Notes under the pieces: generated by a model
Databases searched by the model: none
Seen by the model: only the letters and a program-made list of their open reading frames with translations
Told to the model about the DNA's origin: nothing
Assembly (NCBI GenBank): GCA_017531225.1
Contig: JAFXLL010000010.1
Location: 62,001-126,000 of the forward strand
DNA length: 64,000 nucleotides
DNA from: Bacteroidales bacterium
Lineage (GTDB): Bacteria > Bacteroidota > Bacteroidia > Bacteroidales > F082
Direction: 5' to 3'
Translations under genes and position numbers: made by a program
Shown here: in pieces, positions 9,086-18,022 of the stretch
Layout: each line of letters begins with the position of its first letter
Numbering within the stretch: position 1 is the stretch's first letter

Positions 9086-11152
9086 TTAATCTACAACATG
9101 CTGATAGAATGTTCCTTCCTGGAAGTTCTTGATGCCTTCCTTGAGGAATGCCACGAAAGCGTCTTTGTCAAGGTCGTAGGCACGAGGCTTCATCAGCAGG
9201 TTGCCATTGTGATCCATCAAGCAGTAGTATGGCTGGGCATTGGTGCCGAACTTCGAGATTTGGAAGTCGGCGTACTTGCGACCGATGGTCTTCTTTTCCT
9301 TGCCATCGTAAGTAGAAGTGTACCATTCCTCCTTGGGCAGCGAGGTCTTGTCGTCAACATACAAGGCGCAGATCACAAAATCACTACGCAGCATGTCCTT
9401 CACACGAGGATCGCTCCACACATTGGCTTCCATCTCACGGCAATTCACACATCCGTGACCAGTGAAGTCCACAAAGATGGGCTTACCTTGGGCCTTAGCG
9501 CAAGCCAATGCTTGGTCGTAGTCGAAATAACCCTTGAGGTTGTGAGCCAAATGGAAAAGATCAGCATACTTGGGCTCTTCGCAGGTAAAGTTGGCATCAC
9601 CCTCAACCGTTTTGGCTTGAGTGGTAGGAGCAACGGACATATTGGCGAACTTGGCATCCACGTATTCAATCACCTTTTCGCTATTCTCTTCAATGATACG
9701 ATTCAGGTCGAAATCGAGGGTTTGCTTCGGAGGAAGATAGCCTGAGAGCGCCTTCAGAGGAGCACCCCACATGCCGGGGATCATATAGATTACAAAGGTG
9801 AAGTCTATGATGATCAGGATCAGGCGGAACACGCCCAACTCCTTGACTTCCTTTTCGCCTTTGAAGCGGATCTTTCCAAGCAGATAAAGGCCTAACAGAG
9901 CAAAGCACACAATCCAGATGCCGAGGTAGACCTCACGGTCGAGCAGATGCCAGTGGTAGGTTTGGTCGGCGACGCTCAAGAACTTGAAACCGAGAGCGAC
10001 TTCGATGAAGCCCAACACCACCTTCACGGAAGTTAGCCAGCCACCGCTCTTAGGTAGACGCTGGAGCAGATTCGGGAAGAAGGCGAACAGGGCAAATGGC
10101 AAAGCGAAGGCCACTGCGAAAGCGAACATCGTCACGATAGGAGCCCAGAACTCACCAGAGGTGGACTTGATCAGCACCGTGCCCACGATGGGACCCGTGC
10201 ATGCAAATGACACCAACACGAGGGTCAGAGCCATGAAGAAGATACCGCCCAAGCTCTTGGCATTCTGTTTACTGTCACTCTTATTCACCATATTGCTTCC
10301 CAGGGTGATCTCGAAGGCGCCAAAGAACGAGGCAGCGAAGATCATGAACACGAGGAAGAAGATGATGTTTGGCAGCCAATGCGTAGCCAGCCAGTTGAAA
10401 ATATCAGCTGTGACGCTGTTGCCACCCACCAGCCAAGTCACCAAAATGATGATGGCAATTGGCAAAGTATAAAGCAGTACGATAAAGACGAAATACATGA
10501 AAGCCTTGAACTTTCCTTGAGCCTTGGTCTCACCCTCGCCGTGCATGAAGAATGACACGGTCATCGGGATCATCGGGAACACGCAAGGTGTCAACAAGGC
10601 GGCAAAGCCCCAAAGGATGGCTTCAAGAATCATAGCCCAAATGTTCGATTTACCCTGAGCGCCAGCGTCTTCGGTATCTTCATCTGCCGTAAGCACAGCC
10701 TGACCGTAGGTCAGATCAATATCTTCGGTCAGCGACACACACATGCCGTCCTTGCAGGATTGGTAGTTCAGCTCTCCCATAAGCTGGAAGGGGCCTTCTT
10801 TGAGCTTCTTGAATTTTTGTCCGAACGAAGCCATGCCGGAGAACTGCTTGTACTCCACCTCAAAGATGTCGTCATAGTATAGCTCCACATCAGTGAGATC
10901 ATAGCCTTCACCGATAGGCTCGTAATACTCGGTAGCTTCAAAGCTGAACACCGTCGGCAGCGGAGCCATGTCGGGCATTTGAGTGGAATAAATGTGGAAT
11001 TGAGGCTCGATGGTAGCTGTGGCAACCAGTTCAAATTCCTCGTCGTTCAAATCGTTGATGGCAAACGTCCATTTCACTGGATCCATCACCTGAGCTGTCA
11101 CAGAAAACGTAGTGACCAGCACCAGCAAGAGAGATAAAAAGAAGCGTCTCAT
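9086..11152 (-). CDS. dsbD: Thiol:disulfide interchange protein
   Basis: A 688-residue DsbD. A signal peptide (MRRFFLSLLLVLVTTFSVTAQ region) precedes the periplasmic alpha domain (about 20-150, with cysteines in YQSCKDGMC). Eight or nine membrane helices follow (about 185-475), with conserved cysteines in LLTPCVFPMIP and FACTGP. The C-terminal thioredoxin-like gamma domain carries GHGCVNCREME. It passes electrons from cytoplasmic thioredoxin to periplasmic thiols. I chose the ATG at 11152 because the longer reading to 11203 has no signal-peptide start and overlaps tilS. Confidence 0.94.
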   Translation of the reverse strand: MRRFFLSLLLVLVTTFSVTAQVMDPVKWTFAINDLNDEEFELVATATIEPQFHIYSTQMPDMAPLPTVFSFEATEYYEPIGEGYDLTDVELYYDDIFEVEYKQFSGMASFGQKFKKLKEGPFQLMGELNYQSCKDGMCVSLTEDIDLTYGQAVLTADEDTEDAGAQGKSNIWAMILEAILWGFAALLTPCVFPMIPMTVSFFMHGEGETKAQGKFKAFMYFVFIVLLYTLPIAIIILVTWLVGGNSVTADIFNWLATHWLPNIIFFLVFMIFAASFFGAFEITLGSNMVNKSDSKQNAKSLGGIFFMALTLVLVSFACTGPIVGTVLIKSTSGEFWAPIVTMFAFAVAFALPFALFAFFPNLLQRLPKSGGWLTSVKVVLGFIEVALGFKFLSVADQTYHWHLLDREVYLGIWIVCFALLGLYLLGKIRFKGEKEVKELGVFRLILIIIDFTFVIYMIPGMWGAPLKALSGYLPPKQTLDFDLNRIIEENSEKVIEYVDAKFANMSVAPTTQAKTVEGDANFTCEEPKYADLFHLAHNLKGYFDYDQALACAKAQGKPIFVDFTGHGCVNCREMEANVWSDPRVKDMLRSDFVICALYVDDKTSLPKEEWYTSTYDGKEKKTIGRKYADFQISKFGTNAQPYYCLMDHNGNLLMKPRAYDLDKDAFVAFLKEGIKNFQEGTFYQHVVD

Positions 11153-11182
11153 ATTAAAATTAGTTAATTTTCTTTTTTTGTG

Positions 11183-11190
11183 CAAAAATA
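11183..11190 (-). promoter_or_regulatory. -7 box of dsbD
   Basis: TATTTTTG on the minus strand, 31 bases before the ATG at 11152, located just after the tilS stop region. Confidence 0.55.
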
Positions 11191-11199
11191 GTAAAACAA

Positions 11200-12432
11200 T
11201 CAAACCATCTGTATTTTAAGTATTGTTTTTGTTTTGTCCGTCACCTTGAAGCGCTCATCGACGCGTCTGCCGACCACCCAAACGATCTCATCCTTGGCGG
11301 TAGTCAGCACCTGGCATTCTTCCTTTTGCCTGGTAGTGAGTTTCAAATCCTTCATAAAATCGCTCAGCAGCCTTGAGCCTTTCATTCCTATGGGATAAAA
11401 GCGGTCGCCCGCCTGCCACATTCTCAGTTTGAGGGGGAATGTAAGCTTATCGTAATCCAGTTGAGCTACTTCGGGGGATTTGTCAATCACGAAATTATCG
11501 TCATTGGGATGCTGTTTATAAACCAGTTCCACTTGGGTGTTGTCATGCTGACAAATTGGTGTCAGTTCCACTCCATCACGCTCAATCGTAACCTTATGAG
11601 TCGGTGAAAAGAATATAGTCCCAGGTTGGCCGTTCATGGCTTCATAAATGAAGCGGACTTGATCACTGTTAAAGCCATAATCACGGAGCCACTCGAAGAG
11701 GAGTTGAGGGGTGAGAGGTGAGAGGTGAGAGGTTTTTTGAACTTCACCATCTTTTTTCACAATCTGAAACAGCTTTTCATCCACCAATTCCCGATAAAGT
11801 TCATTCTCTGATGCCAGATGGCTAATGGATTTCAGAATGGATGCCCTACCCTCCTTAGAGATGCTGTCAATCACAGGCAATAGCTCGTGGCGGATCTTAT
11901 TTCTTAAAAACTGAGTCTCGGCGTTGGTATGATCCTCCCGCCATTTTATCCCATTTTCAATGGCATATTGATGGATCTCTTCACGAGATTTATCAAGCAA
12001 TGGACGAATGATATTACCATTGACGGGTCGCATTCCTTTTAAGCCACGGATGCCAGCACCTCTTAATAGATTAATGAAAAAGGTCTCCAGCTGGTCATCG
12101 GCATGATGGGCCACGGCAATCTTATCATAACCCAATTGTTGACGTAGCTCCTCAAACCAAGCGTAACGCAAATCTCGGGCGGCCATCTCAATGGAAAGTT
12201 TATGTTCCTCTGCATAGTTTAGCGTATCGAACTGCTTCACATAGAGCGACAAGCCCTTCCGTTCGGCATAGTCTCGAACAAACTTTTCATCGCCATCGGA
12301 CTCCTCACCTCTCAGGTGGAAGTTACAATGCGCCAACACAAAATCCGCTTTGGACTGCAATAGCATATCGGCCAGCACCATCGAGTCGATGCCGCCACTG
12401 AGTGCAAGGATGATTCGTCCGTCATTGTTCAT
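11200..12432 (-). CDS. tilS: tRNA(Ile)-lysidine synthetase
   Basis: A 410-residue TilS, which attaches lysine to C34 of the AUA-reading tRNA-Ile. The PP-loop ATPase motif LSGGIDSMVL is at 11-20, HHADDQLETF near 110 and the R-N-IRHELLP segment near 185, followed by the C-terminal TilS domains. An oddity is a 7-base unit (GTGAGAG) repeated three times at 11711-11731, in the linker after the synthetase core, encoding the HLSPLTPQ region. A change in unit number would break the frame of a gene usually essential. Confidence 0.95.
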   Translation of the reverse strand: MNNDGRIILALSGGIDSMVLADMLLQSKADFVLAHCNFHLRGEESDGDEKFVRDYAERKGLSLYVKQFDTLNYAEEHKLSIEMAARDLRYAWFEELRQQLGYDKIAVAHHADDQLETFFINLLRGAGIRGLKGMRPVNGNIIRPLLDKSREEIHQYAIENGIKWREDHTNAETQFLRNKIRHELLPVIDSISKEGRASILKSISHLASENELYRELVDEKLFQIVKKDGEVQKTSHLSPLTPQLLFEWLRDYGFNSDQVRFIYEAMNGQPGTIFFSPTHKVTIERDGVELTPICQHDNTQVELVYKQHPNDDNFVIDKSPEVAQLDYDKLTFPLKLRMWQAGDRFYPIGMKGSRLLSDFMKDLKLTTRQKEECQVLTTAKDEIVWVVGRRVDERFKVTDKTKTILKIQMV

Positions 12433-12435
12433 CTC

Positions 12436-13002
12436 TTACTTTTTCTTTTTTACCGAAAACCCAAATCCGCCGATCTTCTCGCCCAAGCCATAGTATTTGC
12501 CATGAGAGAATGCCAAAGGCCGCGCATGGTTCAGCTGGAAGGCACCTGTGCCTTTATCAATCAAACTTTCTTCTGCATTGACGGCCACCACCTCAGCGAT
12601 GAACATATCGTGCGAGCCGAGTTCCTTCACCTCCACCACCTTGCACTCGATGCTCAACGGCGACTCCTTAATTAATGGAGCCTTCACAATCTGTGCAGGT
12701 TCTGGATGCAAATGCATTTGCTTGAATTTGTTATAATCACGGCCTGAACGCACGCCACACCAGTCAGTAGCGGCAGCCAATTCTTCCGTGGTCAGATTGA
12801 TAACAAACTCCCTATTCTTCAAAATAATGTCATGCGAATAACGTTCTTTCCTCACAGAAATATAGCACATCGGTGGGTCAGAACAAATCGTTCCAGTCCA
12901 ACCAATGGTAATGATATTATAGTTTTCCTCACTATCGCCACAGGTGACCATCACCGCTGGCAGAGGATAGATTAAGGTTCCGGGTTTAAAAGGGATCTTC
13001 AT
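12436..13002 (-). CDS. Flavin reductase-like FMN-binding protein
   Basis: A 188-residue flavin reductase-domain protein. The core (KPGTLIYPLPAVMVTCG, then ITIGWTGTICSDPPM and FVINLTTEELAAATDWCGV) is the split-barrel FMN-binding fold. In Bacteroidetes these proteins are NAD(P)H:flavin oxidoreductases or FMN-dependent enzymes of unknown partner. Located 3 bases upstream of tilS, probably in the same operon. Confidence 0.88.
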   Translation of the reverse strand: MKIPFKPGTLIYPLPAVMVTCGDSEENYNIITIGWTGTICSDPPMCYISVRKERYSHDIILKNREFVINLTTEELAAATDWCGVRSGRDYNKFKQMHLHPEPAQIVKAPLIKESPLSIECKVVEVKELGSHDMFIAEVVAVNAEESLIDKGTGAFQLNHARPLAFSHGKYYGLGEKIGGFGFSVKKKK

Positions 13003-13007
13003 GAGAT

Positions 13008-13574
13008 TTAAGTTCTTTTTAGTATGTTTGGGGAAGCGCCATAAGGTATTAAACCATGCAGTATACCCATTTCTTTAAACTCTTCTCTTAATTGTTCAAG
13101 GACATCATCATTCGCCTTTTGACGCTCAAATACACGAATAACAGGCATTGAAATACGAAGATTTACGCCTTCATCAACACATATCAGAAAATTAACGCTT
13201 TGGTTCCTCCCATAAAAGAATACTCTATTCATATTACTCCATGGAATATTTCGATATTTTGGAACAAATCTTGACCCAGACAATCTTGTTTGCTCCAATC
13301 CTTTATCAGTAAGCTTAATGTTAACCTTTGCCTCTGTCAACTTATGAGTAATGAGCCAACCTGAAATGGGGAAGATAATAGCCAAAAGCCACCATAACCA
13401 AGGCTCCACCAGCCACTTTCCATCATCACCTTGCAAAAATCCAACAAATAACAAAAACAGGATACCAAATATCACAATCCCGATGAAAATGGTAATATAT
13501 GAATACTTCACGAGAGTATAGCCTTCGGGATTCGGAACAACTTCCTTTTCCGATTTGTTTTGTTCTTCGCTCAT
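13008..13574 (-). CDS. Small membrane protein of unknown function
   Basis: A 188-residue protein starting MSEEQNKSEKEV. Two membrane helices (about 20-45 and 58-80) are followed by a soluble beta-rich domain (NIKLTDKGLEQTRL... IPWSNMNRVFFYG) resembling bacterial PH-like/YcxB-type domains, which often follow two helices in this way. An in-frame start at 13631 would add a further hydrophobic stretch, but the highly charged MSEEQ start is more natural. I do not recognise a specific function. Confidence 0.6.
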   Translation of the reverse strand: MSEEQNKSEKEVVPNPEGYTLVKYSYITIFIGIVIFGILFLLFVGFLQGDDGKWLVEPWLWWLLAIIFPISGWLITHKLTEAKVNIKLTDKGLEQTRLSGSRFVPKYRNIPWSNMNRVFFYGRNQSVNFLICVDEGVNLRISMPVIRVFERQKANDDVLEQLREEFKEMGILHGLIPYGASPNILKRT

Positions 13575-13644
13575 AACCAAATGCTTTATGATTGCAAAGA
13601 TATAAAAAAGAAGCAATCCAACAAACACCATTTCGGGTCAGGTT

Positions 13645-13678
13645 GGATTGCTTCGTCGTTCCTCCTCGCAATGACGTA
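13645..13678. repeat. Dispersed palindromic repeat, copy 1
   Basis: A 34-base sequence starting GGATTGCTTCGTCGTTCC and ending CGCAATGACGTA is identical to 44489-44522 inside the large PEP-utilising gene. Its half CGCAATGAC is also found inverted there. It belongs to the 'GTCATTGCGAG...GCAATCC' class of widespread interspersed repeats. This copy is intergenic, upstream of the small membrane protein and after korB. Confidence 0.8.
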
Positions 13679-13706
13679 CCCGTCGATTGCTACTGAGGTC
13701 ATGTAA

Positions 13707-14738
13707 TTATTCGATGTTCCAAGTGGAACCGCTATTCAGCAGGTCGTCCATGCAGTGGATCTTGGAGTTGGCCTTTTCATTAGCGATGACCTCGTCGAGG
13801 CTATCGTTGAAGGTCGGGGCTTTCACGTCACGGATCACGCCGATGGCGACTGGGAAATGAGGCGGCTGCATGTGAGCCAGCATCATGTGGATACCAGTGT
13901 CTTCAGTGGTCTTGTCGTGAACAAGAATATCCTTCTCGGTGATGCCGTTTTCGCCAATAGTGACCACTTCGAGGTGGTTGCCGTTGAGGCGGATGCCCTT
14001 GTCGCGGTTCTTGCCGAAGATCAGCGGTTGGCCGTGGACGCACTTCACTTGCATGTCGTCGCGGACGTCCTTGCCGGTGATGTTCTCATGCACGCCATTG
14101 GAGAAGATCATGCAGTTTTGCAGGACCTCGGTCACGGCGATGCCATCGTGGTGGTACGACTCCATGAAGATCTCGGTGAGTTCCTTGGGGTTGACATCCA
14201 CGCCACGGGCAAAGAAGGTAGCCTTGGCGCCGATGGCAAGTTCACCGGGGTTGAACGGATCTTCGTAGGTGCCTTGCGGCGAAGTCTTGGTCTTGGTGCC
14301 ACGGAAGGTGCAGGGTGAGAATTGCCCCTTGGTCATACCATAGATACGGTTGTTGAACAGCACCAGGTTGATGTCGATGTTACGACGGCAAGCGTGGATG
14401 AAGTGGTTACCACCGATAGCGGTGCAGTCACCGTCGCCAGTGATCATCCAAACGCTCAGTTTCGGGTTAGCCAGCTTCACGCCAGTGGCGGCAGCGGCGG
14501 CACGACCGTGGATGCTATGGAAACCGTAGGTGTTCATATAATAAGGGAAGCGTGAGGAGCAGCCGATGCCGGACACTACCACGATGTCTTCCTTCTTAAC
14601 GCCCAACTTGGGAAATACGTCTTGCATGGCCTTCAAGATGGCATGGTCACCACAGCCAGGGCACCATTTCACCACCTGATCACTTGCAAAATCCTCTTTA
14701 GTCAGCATGACTTGATTTTCGATATTCTGATTTTCCAT
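13707..14738 (-). CDS. korB: 2-oxoglutarate:ferredoxin oxidoreductase, beta subunit
   Basis: A 343-residue thiamine-diphosphate subunit. The motif WCPGCGDHAILKA is near residue 26, and the TPP/Mg site GDGDCTAIGGNHFIHACRRN with NNRIYGMTKGQ is near 110-145. With KorA it oxidatively decarboxylates 2-oxoglutarate (or another 2-oxoacid) and reduces ferredoxin, typical of anaerobes. It lies 7 bases after korA. The substrate cannot be fixed from sequence alone but the KorAB type is the usual one in Bacteroidales. Confidence 0.92.
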   Translation of the reverse strand: MENQNIENQVMLTKEDFASDQVVKWCPGCGDHAILKAMQDVFPKLGVKKEDIVVVSGIGCSSRFPYYMNTYGFHSIHGRAAAAATGVKLANPKLSVWMITGDGDCTAIGGNHFIHACRRNIDINLVLFNNRIYGMTKGQFSPCTFRGTKTKTSPQGTYEDPFNPGELAIGAKATFFARGVDVNPKELTEIFMESYHHDGIAVTEVLQNCMIFSNGVHENITGKDVRDDMQVKCVHGQPLIFGKNRDKGIRLNGNHLEVVTIGENGITEKDILVHDKTTEDTGIHMMLAHMQPPHFPVAIGVIRDVKAPTFNDSLDEVIANEKANSKIHCMDDLLNSGSTWNIE

Positions 14739-14745
14739 GGTCGTA

Positions 14746-16587
14746 TTATTTTAAGAGGTCGTTAAACTTGTTCTCGAGTTCGCCGATGGTAAACGGCAGA
14801 CCCATCACCTTATTATATTGCTCTGACTTGTACTCTGGGAAGTTCATGCGGAGGTACTTGGCGAACTGGCCGCGGTTGATTTCGCAGACCACGATCTTCT
14901 TGTGACCTTTCAGCACTTCTTCGGTATTGCGAGGCAGAGGCATAATGTAGTCGAAATGAGCGTGAGCGATCGACTTGCCTTGTTCCATGAGGTTCTCGAC
15001 AGCGGTACGGATCACACCGTAGGTGCCACCCCAGCTGACCACGAGGAGGTCGGCGTTCTTGTCGCCGTAGACCTCTTGCAGCGGAATGTCGTTAGCCACG
15101 CGGGCGACCTTCTCTTCACGGAGTTCGGTCATGCGCTGGTGGTTCTCAGGATTGGTGGAAAGGTTGCCCTTGCCATCTTCCTTTTCGAGACCGCCTACAC
15201 GGTGACGCAGGCCGGGAGTTCCCGGGATAGCCCATTCGCGGCGGAGCCATTTCTCGTCGCGGCGGAAAGGCATGTATTCAGGATCGTTGGCCTTGGCCAG
15301 CGGAGGTGTGATGGTCGGGAGGTCAGCCATTCTTGGGATGCGGAACACCTCTGAGCCATTACCCAGTGAACCGTCGCTGAGCATGATGACTGGAGTCATG
15401 TGCTCGAGGGCGAGACGGGCGGCCTCGAAGGCGGCGTAGAAGCATTGGGCAGAGCCACGGGCGGCGATGACGATCAAAGGAGCGTCGCCGTTACGGCCGT
15501 AGAGGGCCTGCAGCAGGTCGCTCTGCTCGAACTTGGTAGGAAGACCTGTTGAAGGACCGCCACGCTGTACGTCGATGATGACGAGCGGGAGCTCAGTCAT
15601 GACGGCGAGACCCATAGCTTCGCTCTTCAGTGAGAGGCCAGGACCTGAGGTAGTGGTGACGGCGAGGCAGCCGGTAAAAGCGGCACCGATGGATGACATG
15701 ATGCCAGCGATTTCGTCTTCAGCCTGATAAGCCTTGACGTTCAAGTTCTTGTATTTGGTCAACTCTGCCAAGATGTCAGTGGCGGGAGTGATAGGATATG
15801 AACCGAGGAACAACGGGCGACCCGACTTTTCAGCAGCGGCCATCAGACCCCATGCAGCGGCGGTGTTACCCGTGATGTTGCGGTACTTGCCTTTTTCAAG
15901 ATTGGCAGCTTCCACCTTGAAGGTGTTGGTGAAGAGCTCCCAGGTGTCAGCGTAGTGGTAACCGGCATCGAGCACGGTGCGGTTAGCCTTGATCACCTGA
16001 TCCTTGCCTTTGAACTTGGTCTCAAAGTATTTGTACACTGAATCCAGCTCGCGGTTGAAGAGGTACATCACAATACCAAGTGCGAACATGTTCTTTGATT
16101 TCAGCATCGCCTTGTTGTCCATGCCGAAGTCCTTCAGGGCTTCCTTGGTGAGCTCCGAGATGGGAGCTTTCACCACCTGGTAGTCGGCGAGGGTACCGTC
16201 CACGGTAGGATCGGCTTCGTAGCCGGCCTTTTCCAGAGCCTTATCGGTGATGGAGTCGGTGTCGATGATGATGATGGTGCCTGGACGGAGCCAGCGCATG
16301 TTAGCCTTGATGGAGGCGGGATTCATGGCCACGAGGACATCGCAGAGGTCGCCAGTGGAATGAATGGGTTTGTGTCCGAAATGTACCTGGAATCCGGAGA
16401 CGCCAGCAACGGTGCCTTGCGGGGGACGGATTTCAGCCGGATAGTCCGGGAAGGTGGCGAAATCGTTTCCGGCGAAGGCCGTCGAATCGGAGAAAAGATT
16501 TCCGGTAAGTTGCATACCATCGCCCGAGTCGCCCGCAAAGCGGATTACGACATGCTCAAGGGCTACAACTTTACTTTTTCCTGTCAT
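14746..16587 (-). CDS. korA: 2-oxoacid:acceptor oxidoreductase, fused gamma-alpha subunit
   Basis: A 613-residue protein with the gamma domain at the N-terminus (IRFAGDSGDGMQLTGNLFS, about 12-190) fused to the alpha pyrimidine-binding domain (SYPITPATDI near 262, then QAEDEIAGI and TTTSGPGLSLKSE). The C-terminal transketolase-like domain includes PLPRNTEEVLKGHKKIVVCE. It pairs with KorB directly downstream. The promoter region upstream is shared divergently with a ferredoxin gene, the likely electron acceptor. Confidence 0.93.
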   Translation of the reverse strand: MTGKSKVVALEHVVIRFAGDSGDGMQLTGNLFSDSTAFAGNDFATFPDYPAEIRPPQGTVAGVSGFQVHFGHKPIHSTGDLCDVLVAMNPASIKANMRWLRPGTIIIIDTDSITDKALEKAGYEADPTVDGTLADYQVVKAPISELTKEALKDFGMDNKAMLKSKNMFALGIVMYLFNRELDSVYKYFETKFKGKDQVIKANRTVLDAGYHYADTWELFTNTFKVEAANLEKGKYRNITGNTAAAWGLMAAAEKSGRPLFLGSYPITPATDILAELTKYKNLNVKAYQAEDEIAGIMSSIGAAFTGCLAVTTTSGPGLSLKSEAMGLAVMTELPLVIIDVQRGGPSTGLPTKFEQSDLLQALYGRNGDAPLIVIAARGSAQCFYAAFEAARLALEHMTPVIMLSDGSLGNGSEVFRIPRMADLPTITPPLAKANDPEYMPFRRDEKWLRREWAIPGTPGLRHRVGGLEKEDGKGNLSTNPENHQRMTELREEKVARVANDIPLQEVYGDKNADLLVVSWGGTYGVIRTAVENLMEQGKSIAHAHFDYIMPLPRNTEEVLKGHKKIVVCEINRGQFAKYLRMNFPEYKSEQYNKVMGLPFTIGELENKFNDLLK

Positions 16588-16648
16588 AACTATTAAGATT
16601 TAAAAATTCAATATTTAATGATTCAATTTGGTATCTTTTTTGAGACTG

Positions 16649-16656
16649 CAAAGGTA
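16649..16656 (-). promoter_or_regulatory. -7 box of korAB
   Basis: TACCTTTG on the minus strand, 62 bases before the korA ATG. The leader that follows (GCAGTCTCAAAAAA) is shared with the promoter at 48953-48960. Confidence 0.6.
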
Positions 16657-16740
16657 CGGTTTTAATTTGGTTCAACCTAATATAAAAAGAAAATCTTTTT
16701 CAATTCTATTTTAGACTATTTCTAAATTGCAGGAATCCCT

Positions 16741-16769
16741 TTTGGGTAAGAAACAAACCAGTATATTTG
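16741..16769 (+). promoter_or_regulatory. Promoter of ferredoxin gene
   Basis: TTTG at 16741-16744 and TATATTTG at 16762-16769, 17 bases apart, fit the Bacteroidetes -33/-7 arrangement. The ATG follows 39 bases downstream. Confidence 0.65.
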
Positions 16770-16808
16770 CACCCTGAAAATTAGATACTAACTTTAAAAA
16801 CAAACATT

Positions 16809-16976
16809 ATGGCTTACAAAATCACAGACAAATGCATCGCTTGCGGCACCTGCATCGATGAATGCCCAGTGGGCGCTATTTCAGAAGGCAGCATCTACGT
16901 CATTGACGCTGATTCATGTGTCGGCTGCGGCACCTGCGCCGGCGCTTGCCCGAACGACGCTATCGTCGAAGACTAA
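16809..16976 (+). CDS. 2x[4Fe-4S] ferredoxin
   Basis: A 55-residue ferredoxin starting MAYKITDKC. Two complete cluster motifs are present, [12 protein letters not shown] and [12 protein letters not shown], giving eight cysteines for two [4Fe-4S] clusters. It is a small soluble low-potential electron carrier. It faces korAB across the intergenic region, so it is a good candidate for the electron acceptor of that enzyme. It has its own promoter and terminator. Confidence 0.97.
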   Translation: MAYKITDKCIACGTCIDECPVGAISEGSIYVIDADSCVGCGTCAGACPNDAIVED

Positions 16977-17013
16977 GTTTTCAATGAAGCTTAAGTGCAT
17001 TAAAAAGGAGAAG

Positions 17014-17038
17014 AGCCTGCCCAAAAACAGGCTTTTTT
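17014..17038 (+). terminator. Terminator after ferredoxin
   Basis: Stem AGCCTG/CAGGCT with loop CCCAAAAA, followed by a T-run. Confidence 0.85.
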
Positions 17039-17079
17039 CATTTTTTTTGCATTTTTTGTAATTTTGGCAAATTATTTGA

Positions 17080-17087
17080 TAACTTTG
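17080..17087 (+). promoter_or_regulatory. -7 box of lipoprotein gene
   Basis: TAACTTTG on the plus strand with a TTTG 21 bases upstream (17055-17058). The leader to the ATG at 17173 is long (about 80 bases) and A-rich. Confidence 0.55.
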
Positions 17088-17172
17088 CCTTGTTTTCTTG
17101 AAAACACCAATTAAACAATTAAAAAAGAAACATTATTAACTAACCAATTATTAACCAACAAAAATTTTCACT

Positions 17173-17961
17173 ATGAAGAAATTAGCTTTGGCACTCGTTT
17201 GCCTCATCAGCGTTGCTTTCTTTGCAAGCTGCACACCTGAAGGTCAACCTACCATTTCTGTCCTCCCAGGCGAAGAGTACGTTCATGACGGTGACATAAT
17301 CAATGTGAACCAAGAATTCAACATCGGTTTCACAATGTCATCAAGCATTGAGAGTGGACAAAAACTCGCTTCTTTCACCCTCGTTATCGACGACGAGACT
17401 TTTGAAACCGTTAAACTTGACGACACTGAGTTCACTTTCGAAAGAACTTTGGCTCTGAACACAGTGGACACACGTGATGATATTGACAATGTTGTCATCA
17501 CCGGTACCGTCACCGACGTGCTCGGTAAATCCGCTTCAGTTACCATTACCCTGATCCTTGACGAAACCCAAGAGCTGATCCTCGAAAACTTCGAATGGAA
17601 TAGACACGGCGGTGATGCTGCCACTGGCAACCTCGCCGAACTCGGTCTTGCTTGGAATTCCAACGGTTCAAAAGAAGACTTTGCTATCATTACAGCTGTT
17701 GAAGGCGCTGAACTCTTTGAAGTTCCCGCTGAAAAATGGGCTCAGGTCACTACCCAACCTGAAAAAGTCGCTTTGTTCAGCGAAGGTGGTGGTGCTCTTC
17801 CAATCCGTGCTTACAAAGGTGTTTCAGCTTGGTCTTCACACACCTACGATGATGTGATCGCTACCCGCTACAACGGTGAATACTACCTGATCCACATCAC
17901 TGAAGGCATTGTCAGCACTTTCAAAGGCACTGACGTCACCATCAAAGGTGAATGGAAATAA
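17173..17961 (+). CDS. Lipoprotein of unknown function
   Basis: A 262-residue protein. The signal peptide MKKLALALVCLISVAFFASC has a lipobox with Cys 20. The mature part is acidic and beta-rich: residues about 25-135 look like an immunoglobulin-type domain (FTLVIDDETFETVKLDD, then VVITGTVTDVLGKSASVTI), and about 140-262 form a second domain with DVTIKGEWK at the end. I do not recognise a family. Its codon use favours C/T-ending strong codons, suggesting good expression. It is monocistronic, with a promoter before and a terminator after it. Confidence 0.75.
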   Translation: MKKLALALVCLISVAFFASCTPEGQPTISVLPGEEYVHDGDIINVNQEFNIGFTMSSSIESGQKLASFTLVIDDETFETVKLDDTEFTFERTLALNTVDTRDDIDNVVITGTVTDVLGKSASVTITLILDETQELILENFEWNRHGGDAATGNLAELGLAWNSNGSKEDFAIITAVEGAELFEVPAEKWAQVTTQPEKVALFSEGGGALPIRAYKGVSAWSSHTYDDVIATRYNGEYYLIHITEGIVSTFKGTDVTIKGEWK

Positions 17962-17989
17962 TCTAACGTTAGTTTAACGTGATAAAAAA

Positions 17990-18016
17990 ACGCTCCGAGA
18001 TTCGGAGCGTTTTTTT
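17990..18016. terminator. Bidirectional terminator
   Basis: Perfect 9-bp stem ACGCTCCGA/TCGGAGCGT with a GAT loop, A-run before and T-run after, between convergent genes. Confidence 0.92.
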
Positions 18017-18022
18017 ATTTCC

